DNA of 64,000 bases from Haloplanus sp. XH21 (GCF_023276355.1 NZ_JALLPL010000002.1:1-64000); one strand, 5' to 3'. Positions 44,707 to 54,671 are shown, counted from the stretch's first letter. Notes: generated by a model not told the origin, from the sequence alone. Program-made: numbers and translations.

Positions 44707-44859
44707 CTATTCAGGACTCACAACCGTTTCGCACACCGGGCACTCCGCCCAAATCCCGGTGCTCCCGTCGTCTTTCTCGTACTCGACCAATATCCACGCT
44801 GCAGAAATATCCTCTCCGCAGTCTGGACACCGGCCAAGCTCCGAGGTACCGTTGGTCAT
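44707..44859 (-). CDS. Small zinc-ribbon protein (DUF7837-like)
   Basis: 50 residues from ATG 44859 (MTNGTSELGRCPDCGEDISA). CPDC and CPVCETVV form one complete zinc ribbon. Such 50-60-residue zinc knuckles are frequent stand-alone haloarchaeal genes. Function unknown, possibly protein-protein or RNA contact. Confidence 0.65.
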   Translation of the reverse strand: MTNGTSELGRCPDCGEDISAAWILVEYEKDDGSTGIWAECPVCETVVSPE

Positions 44860-45090
44860 CAGGGGAGGGAAGGGAGCGTGTGACAGTCCCCCTTCCAATC
44901 AAAGGCGAGTTTTGCATCGGTGTATACTTTGTGTGGGATATCAGCCGCTGCTCTACTAGTTCTGTCGAAATTGTCGGTTGCACCCAATCAACAGTCACGA
45001 TAGAGGCTAGATAGAATGGAGGGCAGGTGCCGAACAGTCCGGTCAACTGTATCCGGAACCGCCACGGATGTGTCAGGTGACTCGAGATGG

Positions 45091-46062
45091 TTACCACTGT
45101 GTCACGCGTTCACGAAAACAGAGATACCCGTCACGCCAATAGATATACATTAGCAAGAGAACGCCCCCGACGACAGCGAATAGTACGTGAACAAGTCCTT
45201 CCTCACCAATCCAGCGGACTGGACCGACGACGTCGAGCACGAAGATTTCGGGTGTCCGCTGTGAGACGCCGAGACCGAACACCGCACTCATGGTGAAATT
45301 GTAGCACAGATGAAAGCCGATCGGGAGGGACAGATCACCTGTGAGAACGTATGCACCACTCAAGAGCAGTCCGGCGAGTAAGTAGTAGCCATACTGACTG
45401 AGGTGGGTGACTTTCCCGGCATGCAAGGCGGCAAAGACGACGGTGCTGAGGAGGATAGCGATGCCGATAGCGGCCCGTCGGGGAAGGAATCCATCGGCAC
45501 CTTCTGCGAGATTCTTCAACATCGTAGCTCGGAACACAAATTCTTCCCACGCTGCCGCAACAGCGATGAGGGCGAACGTCACGGCCATTGCTGGAAGGAA
45601 TGGGACGACGCCCGGTGTCTCGGTGAATCCGACGATGGTCACCCACTCGACGGAGAGAGCGAACACGAAGGCACCGGTGTTGACTATCGTGACAATCACT
45701 CCGCCAGCAGCGAATGATCGCCACCATTGGCGATTGAGCGAGAAACCATACTCGGCGACCGACCTCCGGTCAACCAATCGCGCACTGGCAATCGCACCGA
45801 CAGCAAGAATGAACACAAAACCGACGAGTTCGATCAACTCTACCCAAGGGTGGTCGAATCGGGAGCGAACGGTCGACTGAAGAAAGGCGAGCGCAAGGAA
45901 TGTCGACACAAGTGGAAGAAACGCGCGCAGTGGTGCACGGAGGCGTCGTTGGTCGCGATTCCAGACGGGCCAGGTAAGCCACTGCCATCCCCGTCGCAGG
46001 GACGGTGGGATATCCCACGCTGCCGTTAGTAATGGGGGCATATCCAAACGGAGGGTCGTCAT
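45091..46062 (-). CDS. CPBP-family intramembrane metalloprotease
   Basis: 323 residues from ATG 46062, with about eight hydrophobic helices. CPBP (Abi/CAAX) signatures: AAAWEEFVFRATMLKNL (EExxxR, about 178-194), FAALHAGKVTHLSQYG (FxxxH, about 220-235) and PIGFHLCYNF (HxxxN-like, about 257-266). These enzymes cleave membrane-embedded substrates and often process peptides or prenylated proteins. It is divergent from a winged-helix gene with a 78-bp shared promoter region, suggesting joint control. Confidence 0.85.
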   Translation of the reverse strand: MTTLRLDMPPLLTAAWDIPPSLRRGWQWLTWPVWNRDQRRLRAPLRAFLPLVSTFLALAFLQSTVRSRFDHPWVELIELVGFVFILAVGAIASARLVDRRSVAEYGFSLNRQWWRSFAAGGVIVTIVNTGAFVFALSVEWVTIVGFTETPGVVPFLPAMAVTFALIAVAAAWEEFVFRATMLKNLAEGADGFLPRRAAIGIAILLSTVVFAALHAGKVTHLSQYGYYLLAGLLLSGAYVLTGDLSLPIGFHLCYNFTMSAVFGLGVSQRTPEIFVLDVVGPVRWIGEEGLVHVLFAVVGGVLLLMYIYWRDGYLCFRERVTQW

Positions 46063-46140
46063 CGACGTGTCAACAGGTGATTGGCTTCCGACTCGGAAGT
46101 CGGTAGCCCGTTTTATTGGTCCCCGCTCGCTGGGCAACAT

Positions 46141-46485
46141 ATGGACGAGGACGGCGACGTCGAACTCCTCGCGTTGCTCGACGACGAGTACGCGCGTGCC
46201 ATCCTCACCGAACTCACCACCGAACCGATGTCAGCATCCGAACTCTGTACGGCCTGTGAGATGTCCGATCCAACGGCCTACCGCCGTCTCGACCGACTCC
46301 AGTCGGTCGGCCTAGTGGCCGAACAGCAGGTGGTCGACCCCGACGGCAACCACTACAAGCGCTATGTCGCGACCGTCGAGGAAGTGACGGTCAGGTTTGC
46401 GGACGGTGCGTGTGAAGTCGACGTCACTCGCTCGTCAGCGGATCCATCCGACCGTTTCACCGATCTATTCGAGGGGTTGTCCTGA
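46141..46485 (+). CDS. ArsR-like winged-helix regulator
   Basis: 114 residues from ATG 46141. VELLALLDDEYARAILTELT, SASELCTACEMSDPTAYRRL, DRLQSVGLVAEQQVV make a compact winged helix with helix-turn-helix near 33-55. TTTTATTGG at about 46110-46118 may be the TATA box. It is followed at one base by two small membrane protein genes and diverges from a CPBP protease, so it probably controls this local set. Confidence 0.82.
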   Translation: MDEDGDVELLALLDDEYARAILTELTTEPMSASELCTACEMSDPTAYRRLDRLQSVGLVAEQQVVDPDGNHYKRYVATVEEVTVRFADGACEVDVTRSSADPSDRFTDLFEGLS

Positions 46486-46486
46486 G

Positions 46487-46813
46487 ATGTTGCGTGTGTT
46501 GCAATTGCGCGCGACAGCGTCTGAGCCACTGATAGCACTCGCCGTCGTCGTGCTATCATTACTCTCGATTGCGCTGTCGATCGTGATCGCCGTGGTGCTC
46601 GTTCGTGGCTATCGCCGTGGTCCGGGGCGTCGTGGGATGCTGTATCTCGCTTTCGGCCTCTTCCTGCTCACGACTGTTCCGGAACTTCTGCGAATCGGAC
46701 TACCAACGGTTACGGGTGTCGGTACCGTTGGCCGGTCGGTCCTCGTGAGCGGCTGTGAACTGCTCGGCCTAGGTGCGATCTTATGGGCCGTCTATAGGGG
46801 TGGGTCGCGATGA
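46487..46813 (+). CDS. Small membrane protein, DUF7521-like
   Basis: 108 residues from ATG 46487, one base after the regulator's stop. Three hydrophobic helices (PLIALAVVVLSLLSIALSIV, MLYLAFGLFLLTTVPELLRI, VLVSGCELLGLGAILWAVY). Similar to its neighbour at 46810, with which it overlaps by ATGA, so the two may form a hetero-oligomer in the membrane. Widespread in haloarchaea after a winged-helix gene. Function unknown. Confidence 0.75.
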   Translation: MLRVLQLRATASEPLIALAVVVLSLLSIALSIVIAVVLVRGYRRGPGRRGMLYLAFGLFLLTTVPELLRIGLPTVTGVGTVGRSVLVSGCELLGLGAILWAVYRGGSR

Positions 46814-47103
46814 GTATCCTCGCCGATCTCCTCTCCCCCGACGGAATCGCGCTGGTGTCACGAGCACTAACGGCCGTCATCGGTCTCTTCGTCGCGGCAT
46901 TAGCCTATCGTGGATACCAGCGTAATGACGCGCCGAAGATGCGGTCGTTGGCGGTTGGGATCGGTCTCCTGACCACCGGTGTCTTCGTCGCGGTTACGGT
47001 GGCCAACCAACTGGATACCGGGACCGGCATCATTCTGCTCTCCCGTGGACTCGTAACTGTTACCGGTCTTTGTGCGGTGTTGTACGCCCTCATCTACGAG
47101 TGA
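46810..47103 (+). CDS. Small membrane protein, DUF7521-like
   Basis: 97 residues, three hydrophobic helices (VSRALTAVIGLFVAALAYRG, RSLAVGIGLLTTGVFVAVTV, LLSRGLVTVTGLCAVLYALI) joined by short charged loops, one with YQRNDAPKMR. Paralogue of the preceding gene and coupled to it by ATGA. The conserved HTH plus two DUF7521-type genes is a recurring haloarchaeal arrangement. Confidence 0.75.
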   Translation: MSILADLLSPDGIALVSRALTAVIGLFVAALAYRGYQRNDAPKMRSLAVGIGLLTTGVFVAVTVANQLDTGTGIILLSRGLVTVTGLCAVLYALIYE

Positions 47104-47196
47104 ACCTGGCTATCAGATAGACCAAATCAGGAGAAATCATCTCTTTGGTGGCCGGTGCAGAGACACGCCGGTGACCATTTATGAGTGGGCAGAAGC

Positions 47197-47601
47197 TTAC
47201 GAATCTAGCTGCTGCGAGGTGTTCTCTCCCATGAAATCAAGACGCAGATAAGATGTCCCGTGCAGGTAGTTGTACGCTTCAACGACGACCTCCAGTATTG
47301 AGAGCCCCATCAGCGCTAACAGGAACGTGGTTTCGAACCCAGTAGAGACGTATGCGATGCCAAAGAGGAGCGTTGTATAGACTGCTGAAAGAGGGCGATA
47401 GAGCGGATGGGCTCGAACCGTGTTCAGCGTACTGCCGAGCAGAAACACGAACGTCATCCCGAAGAGCAGGGCAAGAGATGGTGGGATCTGCCGCTCGATG
47501 CCGAATACGAACCCACCAATTACGAGTAGGAAGACGACTGTAACGGTACCCCGGTACAGATTGATTCGATCGCGGAGCGAGCGGGAGGGCGGCATAGTCA
47601 T
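47197..47601 (-). CDS. Four-helix membrane protein, unknown
   Basis: 134 residues, MTMPPSRSLRDRINLYRGTV. Four hydrophobic segments (TVVFLLVIGGFVFGIE, ALLFGMTFVFLLGST, AVYTTLLFGIAYVSTG, FLLALMGLSILEVVV) and a polar C-terminus. No signature motif. Stands alone between the DUF7521 pair and the next operon. Confidence 0.65.
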   Translation of the reverse strand: MTMPPSRSLRDRINLYRGTVTVVFLLVIGGFVFGIERQIPPSLALLFGMTFVFLLGSTLNTVRAHPLYRPLSAVYTTLLFGIAYVSTGFETTFLLALMGLSILEVVVEAYNYLHGTSYLRLDFMGENTSQQLDS

Positions 47602-47832
47602 AATTTCTCACGAGTCTAAATAAGGCTCTTGGAATTGACAACGAATACAGAATTACTAGTTTTCGGTTAGGCGACCCGTGTTCGATCCAGAACTGAATTC
47701 ACGGCTCGGATACACGATTGATTCAGCTATCTCGAGGTAGATAGCAGTCAATAGAGACGATAGCGGGTGGATGGTTTGACCCGAGCCCCGAGAAACAGAA
47801 GGCCTATCGGTGTCGTATCGACAGTGTGATAT

Positions 47833-48480
47833 ATGCCCTCCGCGCCAACCGTCGATCGACCGTCGGAAGCAGTCGATATCGCCGCCCAGTATCGACGACT
47901 CGAACGTCCGCTCAGCGGCGCCGTCGCCCTCCTCGTCGCCGCCATCGTCGCGATGTCGATCTTCTCGTTCTCCCTCGTAACAGGCGCCCTCATTGCGATA
48001 ACGGTCCTCCTCGCAGTCCGGGCGCCGCTGTTCAAAACTAGAGGGACTGCGCGTCTCATGTCCGACGCGACACCCGACGCGGTGCGGGCCGACTTCGAGG
48101 GCGCAACGCCGCCGATGCTTGCGTTTCAGTGGGGCATCGCCGATACCGTTCGGTCGACACCGGACGGCGCAGTCTACGAGATCTCGTATCTCTTCGGTCT
48201 GCGGTCGGTCGTGATGGAGTTGGAGACGCATACGGACATCGACGACGCAGACGTTCGCCTCGTCGTAACTGCTGGCGAGAATCCATGGGGAACGTACGAC
48301 GTGAATATCACTGCCAGCGGCACCGAGACGGTCATCGATATCGAGTGGGCGTCAGATCGTCGATTCGGCCTCAACCGACTGCCACAGTGGCTGCTCGCCG
48401 AACGGTACCGTGCCGTCGCTCTCGATGCCCAAGGATATACCGCCGTCGACCGCGACGCAGCCCTCACGCTCGTCGGATGA
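47833..48480 (+). CDS. Membrane-anchored hypothetical protein
   Basis: 215 residues, MPSAPTVDRPSEAVDIAAQY. One hydrophobic hairpin (ALLVAAIVAMSIFSFSLVTG ALIAITVLLAV, split here for length) then a mostly beta domain (YEISYLFGLRSVVMELETHT; VDVNI-type strands). It overlaps the DUF6498-like gene by ATGA, so both act together. No family recognised. Confidence 0.65.
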   Translation: MPSAPTVDRPSEAVDIAAQYRRLERPLSGAVALLVAAIVAMSIFSFSLVTGALIAITVLLAVRAPLFKTRGTARLMSDATPDAVRADFEGATPPMLAFQWGIADTVRSTPDGAVYEISYLFGLRSVVMELETHTDIDDADVRLVVTAGENPWGTYDVNITASGTETVIDIEWASDRRFGLNRLPQWLLAERYRAVALDAQGYTAVDRDAALTLVG

Positions 48481-49669
48481 CTGACCGACGACTCCCCCTG
48501 CTGGCCGTTATCGGCACCAACGCCATACCGCTCGTTGGTGTCGGGTTTCTCGGATGGTCGATCGCCGCACTCATCGTCGTCTACTGGGTTGAGCTCGGTG
48601 TCGGCCTCGGGTTCGCCGCTCTCAGAGCGACCTTCGCACAGCGGCCGCCAGAACACGACGCTGATCTCTTGCTTCTCGGTGCATTCCGGCACAAGCGCGG
48701 CAGCGTAGCGGTACCTTGGATCGGTCCCGATGTCCAGGTCGCGAACATCCCGATACTCATCGTCCTGTTCCCGGTGTTCGGTGCCATCTGGTTCGTCACC
48801 GGTGGTATCGCACTCGGCGGTACTGACGTGGCAATAGCAGGCGACCCATTCGATGCGGACACGATGTCCACGGCAGCACTTGGCATCATCGGCATCGTCA
48901 TCAGCCGGGGCGTCGAGACGATGACCGAATATTTTCTCAACGGTCAGTACGAATCTGTCTCCGTCCAAGGTGCGCTTCAGACAGCGATCTGGCCGATCAT
49001 GGTCGTTGGTCTCGCGCTCACAGTGAGCGGTGCGGCAGCCACCTCGGGTGCTCCCGCAACCGTCATTCTCGTTGCCCTAGTCAGTACTAAGCTGCTGTTC
49101 GACCTCGCCGAGGTATATCGAGACCGACTCGTCGCGTTCGACGAGCGTTCAGCGCTCGACTTTGGTTGGGCAAACACCCCTGACAGCCGGTCGACTATCG
49201 ACGCGGAGCTCCAGGACCACGTCGATATCGTTCGCCCACGGTGGTCGGCCGTCTTCGTCGACGGTGTCATCCGGGGGCTTCGAACGGAGGCGGTTGGGCT
49301 TACCGCGTTCGTCGTTGGCCTCTCGCTCTTGTTCGGGGCCCTTGGAACGAATCCGGAACTCGTCCTGTTCGGGAGCGGAGTTGGGCTCGCCATCCTCGTG
49401 TTCGTCGGCCTCTGTGGGGTCGTCGACGGTCTCGTGAGATACTCCGCAATGGAGTATCGACTCGGACGGGATATGTGGGCTACGATAGACTGTTCAGGAC
49501 GCCACAGTGGCGGCTTCCTCGGTGGAAACTGGAGCGTAGTGACCCGCATCGAACGTTCGCCGACCGTGTGTTCGGGACGCGGACGTTCACCGTCGATCAC
49601 GATGGGCGGACTATCCGTATTCCGCACGTTCCAGATGAGTTCGTCGCAGATCTCCCTGCTAGCGACTGA
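48477..49669 (+). pseudogene. DUF6498-like membrane protein, frameshifted near its end
   Basis: From ATG 48477 the frame codes for a multi-helix membrane protein (LLAVIGTNAIPLVGVGFLGW, ALIVVYWVELGVGLGFAALR) as in DUF6498 proteins. The expected C-terminal PH-like part continues only in another frame: VGYDRLFRTPQWRLPRWKLE then DHDGRTIRIPHVPDEFVADL to a stop at 49669. The switch is at about 49470-49476 (GATATGTGGG). The original frame instead reads through to 49790 with nonsense composition. This is a true frameshift or a sequencing error; the fold of the tail would be lost. Confidence 0.7.
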
Positions 49670-49786
49670 TATCGAGGATAATGGCCACTCACTCCAGTTG
49701 CTATCGTTCTCAAAGGTGGTGGATAGCGATAGGCGACGATACGTGGCCGAAATACACTCAGGAAGAGGATATCAGGTGAGTCATAT

Positions 49787-49827
49787 TTAACCAACAAATT
49801 CTGTGATCCGGGAGATGTGTTGGTTAA
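49787..49827. repeat. N23 inverted repeat, copy B
   Basis: TTAACCAAC at 49787-49795 and GTTGGTTAA at 49819-49827, 23-nt spacer, arms extendable to 10 bp (A/T). It lies 41 bp from the first ORB-like element of the origin. Confidence 0.7.
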
Positions 49828-49868
49828 CGCCGGTGAATGAAGGGACGTGAGCCAAAGAGCAAGCGGGG

Positions 49869-50546
49869 CACCCCTCTATCGATATGTATCGAGAACTCGT
49901 TCGAGGGAAAGAGAGGCTCGACCAAGTCGCTCAAATGCTGTCACCGCACTCGGAAGAGACACACCCCTCTATCGATGTGTTCCACCCGATCACGTAAGGA
50001 CAGGTATCTCGGTGGTACGGAATGGTCGGCTTGGTTCGGAGCAAAAACACGGTGTAGAGGGCGTAACTCACCATCCTACACCAAACACGAGATGTCGATA
50101 TCGCTCAGATATTTTGGCGTGGGGAAGACAACACAATCACGGTTGAGCAAAACACATCGAACACATCGATAGAGGTGTGTGTGAGTGTTTGTTCTAGAAA
50201 GCTAGAAGAAGAAGGCGAAGCCGACGACTCGATCCGAGAACTCGTGGAGTCTGCTTTTCGTGTGCTACCTGTCTTTTCTGCCAAAACCGTGTGTATTCGC
50301 CGTTCTCGAGTGGTTGCTCCGTTATTCGTGATGCTGTTTTACTCTCGTTTAATGCTCGATATCCCCACCCCCTTCGGGCCGCTGAACACATCGATAGAGG
50401 GGTGTGTGTCCCACCCCACATCGCTGAGATCACGTTCCAGAACACTTCGTCGGCGGTTCTGCTCGTTATCACTGAATTCTATTCAAGCCGTGGTATTGAG
50501 GCGTACAAAGCCAAGAAACGCCGCATTACACTTCGATAGGGGTGGG
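49869..50546. repeat. oriC: Left half of replication origin: inverted ORB-like elements
   Basis: Forward elements CACCCCTCTATCGATATGT (49869-49887) and ACACCCCTCTATCGATGTGT (49961-49980) face reverse elements at 50161-50180 (ACACATCGATAGAGGTGTGT) and 50386-50407, with a weaker reverse copy around 50529-50546. The core CTCTATCGATRTG is common to all. Inverted ORBs flanking a spacer beside an Orc1/Cdc6 gene are the usual haloarchaeal origin design. The unwinding region is probably within 49981-50160. Confidence 0.75.
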
Positions 50547-50582
50547 GGAACCTTTTTGCCATCAGACTGTATGGTCATCGAC

Positions 50583-52055
50583 ATGGGTACTGACGACTCC
50601 GATGATTCTCGGTCGGATTCGAGAACGCCGGAGGACGAGATTACGACACAGGCCGACCTTTCATCGAGCGCTCCCGATGGCGAGCAGCGCTCGAAGGGAG
50701 CGGCAGGGGATACGGGGGAACCAGTTGCCGAGACGTCGTCAGCGAACGAGTCCGAGAGCGAGTCGCAGTCGATCGAAGAGATGCTCCTCGAGTTCGACGA
50801 GCAAGAGGGGCTAATCCGTGATCGGTCACTGCTCGATCCGAACTACGTCGTCGAGGAAGACCGTATCGTCGGTCGGGACGAACAGCTCCAGGAAGTGACG
50901 AAGATGCTCCGTGTTGCACTTGGTGACAACCGGCCACCGAATCTCTTTCTCTACGGTCCCTCCGGCACGGGTAAGTCTCTCATCACGAAAGCCGTCTGTA
51001 ACAACATCAGCCGTATCTGTGACACGCGTGATATCCAGTTCGGAACGATCGAGGTCAACTGCCAAGATCTCGATACCCTCGGTGTGGCAGTCTACGAACT
51101 CGCGAGGCAGGCGGCTGACGAAGCGGGTGTCGATATTGAGGTCCCGAAACACGGCGTCGCGACGAAAGAGAAATGGGACGAACTCTATCGGATCGTCAAC
51201 GAGAATTTCGACTCGGTGGTGTTCGTCCTCGATGAACTCGACATGCTCGTCGGTCGACGGGACAAGCAGGACCCGGCATTCTCTCGCTTGCTCTATCAGC
51301 TGTCCCGAGCTGGGGCCAACGACGAGCTAGCGGCCTATATCTCCGTGGTTGCAATCTCGAACGACGCTCGGATGATGGAGTCCGTCGGCAGTCGTGCGCT
51401 GAGTTCGTTCACCCCGGAAGACGTCCATTTCGACGACTACGATGCGAATCAGCTGCAGTCGATTCTTCGTCGCCGGCAGGACGCGTTTCACGATGACGTC
51501 TTAGATGGCGACGTCATTCCGCTCGCCGCTGCCTTCGCTGCGCAGACACACGGTGATGCGAGAAAGGCGATCGATCTGATGCGGGTCGCCGGCGAACTCG
51601 CCGAGCGTGAAGGGGATGATCGAGTCCGAGAAGAACACGTCAGGCGAGCCCAGGACAAAGTCGAGAAGAACCGAGTCCTCGAGGTCGTTCGTGGTATCAG
51701 CACTCAAAAGAAGCTCTGCCTATACGCGACCGCCGCCGTCGCAGCACGAACGGACGACGGTTCGGCCCGCAGTACGACCGGCTATCGTGTGTATCAGTTC
51801 CTGACAGAGTCGATTGACGCAGACCAGTACCACCAGGAAACCTACGTCAACAAGATGAAGGAGCTGACGACGTACTCGCTGGTCGATTTCGAACGGCGAA
51901 GTCATGGGCCTAGCTCCGGGATGTTCCTCGAATTCCAGTTCGGTGAACGACCGGAGACGATTCTGGAGACACTCCAAGAGGACTCGCGTATCGATATGGT
52001 TCCTGCGGATGAAGTCGAGTCGGTTGTACAGGCGCAGATTCGAAACGAAACCTGA
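50583..52055 (+). CDS. orc1: Orc1/Cdc6 replication initiator
   Basis: 490 residues from ATG 50583 (50571 also possible; the longer open frame back to 50175 runs through ORB repeats and is rejected). Acidic disordered N-terminus (1-75), AAA+ core with Walker A GPSGTGKS (about 125-132), Walker B VFVLDELDML (about 214-223), sensor VAISNDARMM and ISSM-like LSSFTPED, and a winged-helix C-terminus (ATAAVAARTDDGSARSTTGY). It binds the flanking ORB-like repeats to start replication. Repeats on both sides make cis-recognition almost certain. Confidence 0.92.
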   Translation: MGTDDSDDSRSDSRTPEDEITTQADLSSSAPDGEQRSKGAAGDTGEPVAETSSANESESESQSIEEMLLEFDEQEGLIRDRSLLDPNYVVEEDRIVGRDEQLQEVTKMLRVALGDNRPPNLFLYGPSGTGKSLITKAVCNNISRICDTRDIQFGTIEVNCQDLDTLGVAVYELARQAADEAGVDIEVPKHGVATKEKWDELYRIVNENFDSVVFVLDELDMLVGRRDKQDPAFSRLLYQLSRAGANDELAAYISVVAISNDARMMESVGSRALSSFTPEDVHFDDYDANQLQSILRRRQDAFHDDVLDGDVIPLAAAFAAQTHGDARKAIDLMRVAGELAEREGDDRVREEHVRRAQDKVEKNRVLEVVRGISTQKKLCLYATAAVAARTDDGSARSTTGYRVYQFLTESIDADQYHQETYVNKMKELTTYSLVDFERRSHGPSSGMFLEFQFGERPETILETLQEDSRIDMVPADEVESVVQAQIRNET

Positions 52056-52086
52056 TAACCCCGTTATTCTGGATTGATCCGACGGC

Positions 52087-52209
52087 ACACCCCTCTATCG
52101 ATGTGTATAGATTGTTTGTTACCGAAGCACACACGTGGATTTTCGTTGCTTGCTTGATCAATTAGTGGCCAGCGTCTGACGCACGTCACACACCTCTATC
52201 GATATGTGT
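52087..52209. repeat. Right ORB-like elements downstream of orc1
   Basis: ACACCCCTCTATCGATGTGT at 52087-52106, identical to the element at 49961, and a variant with CTCTATCGATATGTG at 52188-52209, both in forward orientation. They extend the origin beyond the 3' end of orc1. The stretch 52210-52436 has no gene. Confidence 0.7.
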
Positions 52210-52436
52210 TCCGAGTATAGAGGTTCTGAAAGTGCGGAGATTCCGCTAATCGGCTCTGCCGAAATTTCAATAACTGATGGGAATGGCGTACTGAAGAGGT
52301 CCGATTCAGCAATTCAACATCAGTGTATCCACCCCCGAACTGAGATGTCTGTATATTTTTGCAGTTCTCATACAATCAAAGCCACAGATCCCGCCTATGC
52401 GGACTCTAAATTCGAATAGACTGGTCCAAGGCCCCG

Positions 52437-53408
52437 TCAGATACTCTCACCGACGTATATTGGATGAAACGTATCTGTAAGAGTGAGTAATTCATCCACG
52501 ATTGCGTCAACATAGGTGTCATAAGAACCATCTCGGGTCACAGCTTCATGCCCGACCTTTTTCGAGGCAATGTTCACCTTTCGATCCAAGCGCCACTTAT
52601 AGGACGAAAGTATCTCCTTATTGTCTGGGGCTATCGATTTTAATGAATCTCGTTCTTCCTCTGTGAGTCCATCTATACTTTTGATTTGCAATCGGACCGT
52701 CGTGCGACCTGCATCTCCGATTTCACCAACAAAGATATCGTAGCGGATAGCATCGTGGTGCTCTGGATGCGTTGATTTGAATGAAGTGCGTTTGTTATAT
52801 CCCGTGTACTCGGGGTCACGCTCGAGATGTGGTATATCCGTCTCATTCTGGAACCGGTTCTCAATCGCACGTAGGGTATCAGTAGCATCTGCTGTAGTTG
52901 ACGCGCGTGATTTTGTCAGAGCTGCCTCAAACACTGACTGTAGGAATTCGCCCCCATCGTATGTGAGATTCCCAAGCTGTTCAAGTACGTCCTCATAGTA
53001 TATTATTGAGTCGAATCCTGTCTCATCTTCCTCGGACACGTACCTCTCGGGGGCTAACAAACAGACGGTATACGAGTCCCAATCGTCATGTTCGACACGG
53101 AACTGACCTCGGTTGTAGTATCGTTCGATTTGATTCGGTTGCTTGTCGGCATCTATTTTGTTTTCTACTAACATGATATATCGATCTCCCGTTTCCGTGA
53201 GGAACCCGAACTCAATATCAGATTCACCTTCTCCGGCGTAACTCGCGTGTATGACTCCCCCGATGTACTCACCGAGTTCAATAGCAGGGTTGGCCTGGGA
53301 AACAAACCACCGACTAAATGAATCGGAGCTTTCTACCAACTGAGCTACCGAAAAGTCGATTTCGTGCTCTCCGACGGTCTCGAAGGCTGTACCCTGTTCG
53401 ATCTTCAT
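52437..53408 (-). CDS. PD-(D/E)XK nuclease superfamily protein
   Basis: 323 residues. The core reads GESDIEFGFLTETGDRYIML then VENKIDADKQPNQIERYYNR (about 60-100), giving the D...ExK pattern (ENK) followed by the Q that completes the site. The C-terminal half contains the mixed YRYD/VRLQIKS strands. Such PDDEXK_4-type proteins are linked with restriction or repair. It is convergent with orc1 beside the origin; the function there is not known. No methylase partner is adjacent. Confidence 0.75.
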   Translation of the reverse strand: MKIEQGTAFETVGEHEIDFSVAQLVESSDSFSRWFVSQANPAIELGEYIGGVIHASYAGEGESDIEFGFLTETGDRYIMLVENKIDADKQPNQIERYYNRGQFRVEHDDWDSYTVCLLAPERYVSEEDETGFDSIIYYEDVLEQLGNLTYDGGEFLQSVFEAALTKSRASTTADATDTLRAIENRFQNETDIPHLERDPEYTGYNKRTSFKSTHPEHHDAIRYDIFVGEIGDAGRTTVRLQIKSIDGLTEEERDSLKSIAPDNKEILSSYKWRLDRKVNIASKKVGHEAVTRDGSYDTYVDAIVDELLTLTDTFHPIYVGESI

Positions 53409-53520
53409 ATACGACTGTCACCGGGATGAATAATGATGTTTTCTCCGATCACTGTAGTTATGATGTCGTTGCTTGCCAAATATCCTGCTCGAATGAATAC
53501 CACGGGTAGAATTGACGCCG

Positions 53521-54375
53521 TCACTCGGGTAAGCTATCAGACTCCGATTCCCAGTGGTCGCCGACCGCTGACGCTGGATCGATATCGGCAACGAAGCGCA
53601 TCGTCGCGAAATTCGCGCCGAGGCCAAGAATGCCGCCGCCGATGACACCGAGTGGAATCCCGACGAGGGGGACGTTCACCACGATTCCAGTCACGACTGG
53701 TGAGACGAGAAGAACGAACAGCACGAAGCCACCCGTGTACGCGAGGTACGGGCCACCTTGAATCGCGAGCGCGTACGACTGACGTGCCGCGTCGATCACA
53801 TCGGTATCTCGCAGGACGACCAGATATGGCGTCGCGTAGAAGAGATATCCGGCGACGAGGAAGATGACGAGTGCCGGAAAAATGAGGAGGAGTACTGCAC
53901 CGCTGAGACTCTTGGTGAGTGATCCAATTCCGAGGACACCGATAGCGAAAGGAAGCAGGATGAGAACCGGGAGGACCGTCAGAATGGCGAACGGCACCAG
54001 ATACCGCCGACTGTTCTGGATGAATCGGTACGGTTCGTCGTCGAGTGCGTTTCGGAGACTCCCAAAGTAGCTTGCCGTCAGCGCTGTCTGGATCGCCAGC
54101 AGTGCAGGAGCGGTCACAATCGCGACAGGGAGTTGATCAAGCGGAAGTCTCGGTCTCACCGCAACGCCGGAACTTGGGAGACTTACGAACTGCCACACAG
54201 TAACGACCGAGAGTGGGTGGCCGAACTTGAATCCGATATGAATACCGTCGAACGACGTGATCGCGCGGATCTTGTTCGCATCGAGGAGAGCGAATATGAT
54301 CGGCACGAGCGCCAGCTGTAGATGCTCAAACGCGCGGTTCATCCCCGACGAAAACCGTGTCGCAAAGTCAGGCAT
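53521..54375 (-). CDS. Multi-pass membrane protein (DUF4013-like)
   Basis: 284 residues, six or so hydrophobic helices (LVPFAILTVLPVLILLPFAI, LLLIFPALVIFLVAGYLFYA, LAYTGGFVLFVLLVSPVVTG, LGVIGGGILGLGANFATMRF). RDTDVIDAARQSYALAIQGG between helices resembles the amphipathic segment of DUF4013-type proteins. No transport or catalytic motif. Function unknown. Confidence 0.65.
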   Translation of the reverse strand: MPDFATRFSSGMNRAFEHLQLALVPIIFALLDANKIRAITSFDGIHIGFKFGHPLSVVTVWQFVSLPSSGVAVRPRLPLDQLPVAIVTAPALLAIQTALTASYFGSLRNALDDEPYRFIQNSRRYLVPFAILTVLPVLILLPFAIGVLGIGSLTKSLSGAVLLLIFPALVIFLVAGYLFYATPYLVVLRDTDVIDAARQSYALAIQGGPYLAYTGGFVLFVLLVSPVVTGIVVNVPLVGIPLGVIGGGILGLGANFATMRFVADIDPASAVGDHWESESDSLPE

Positions 54376-54671
54376 GGGACGAGACTCCGTGATAACGGCG
54401 GCGTGATAACGTGTAGGGTCTGAACCTGTTCGGAGCCGGACCTGTGATTTGGGCTGTCGGGGTCGCTATCAAGCGGGCGTTGCGAGTGGGGACCATATCT
54501 GGTGCCCTCGTCTCGACCATGTTTCCAGATAAAACTCGGCATGACTCAAACGATGATTAGTTAGTCGAGTGGCGTCCGTCTGTCCGGTCAGTAGCGATAG
54601 GATCAGAAGCCGATTTCCGGCATCCTTCTCGATTCCCCGTTACAAGTGTAACCGAGGAGATGAGACCGCGC

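Noticed and set aside
49847-50539. Open frames running through the origin repeats, including the 5' extension of orc1 back to 50175
   Set aside because: They translate ORB repeats; the real orc1 start is at 50571 or 50583.
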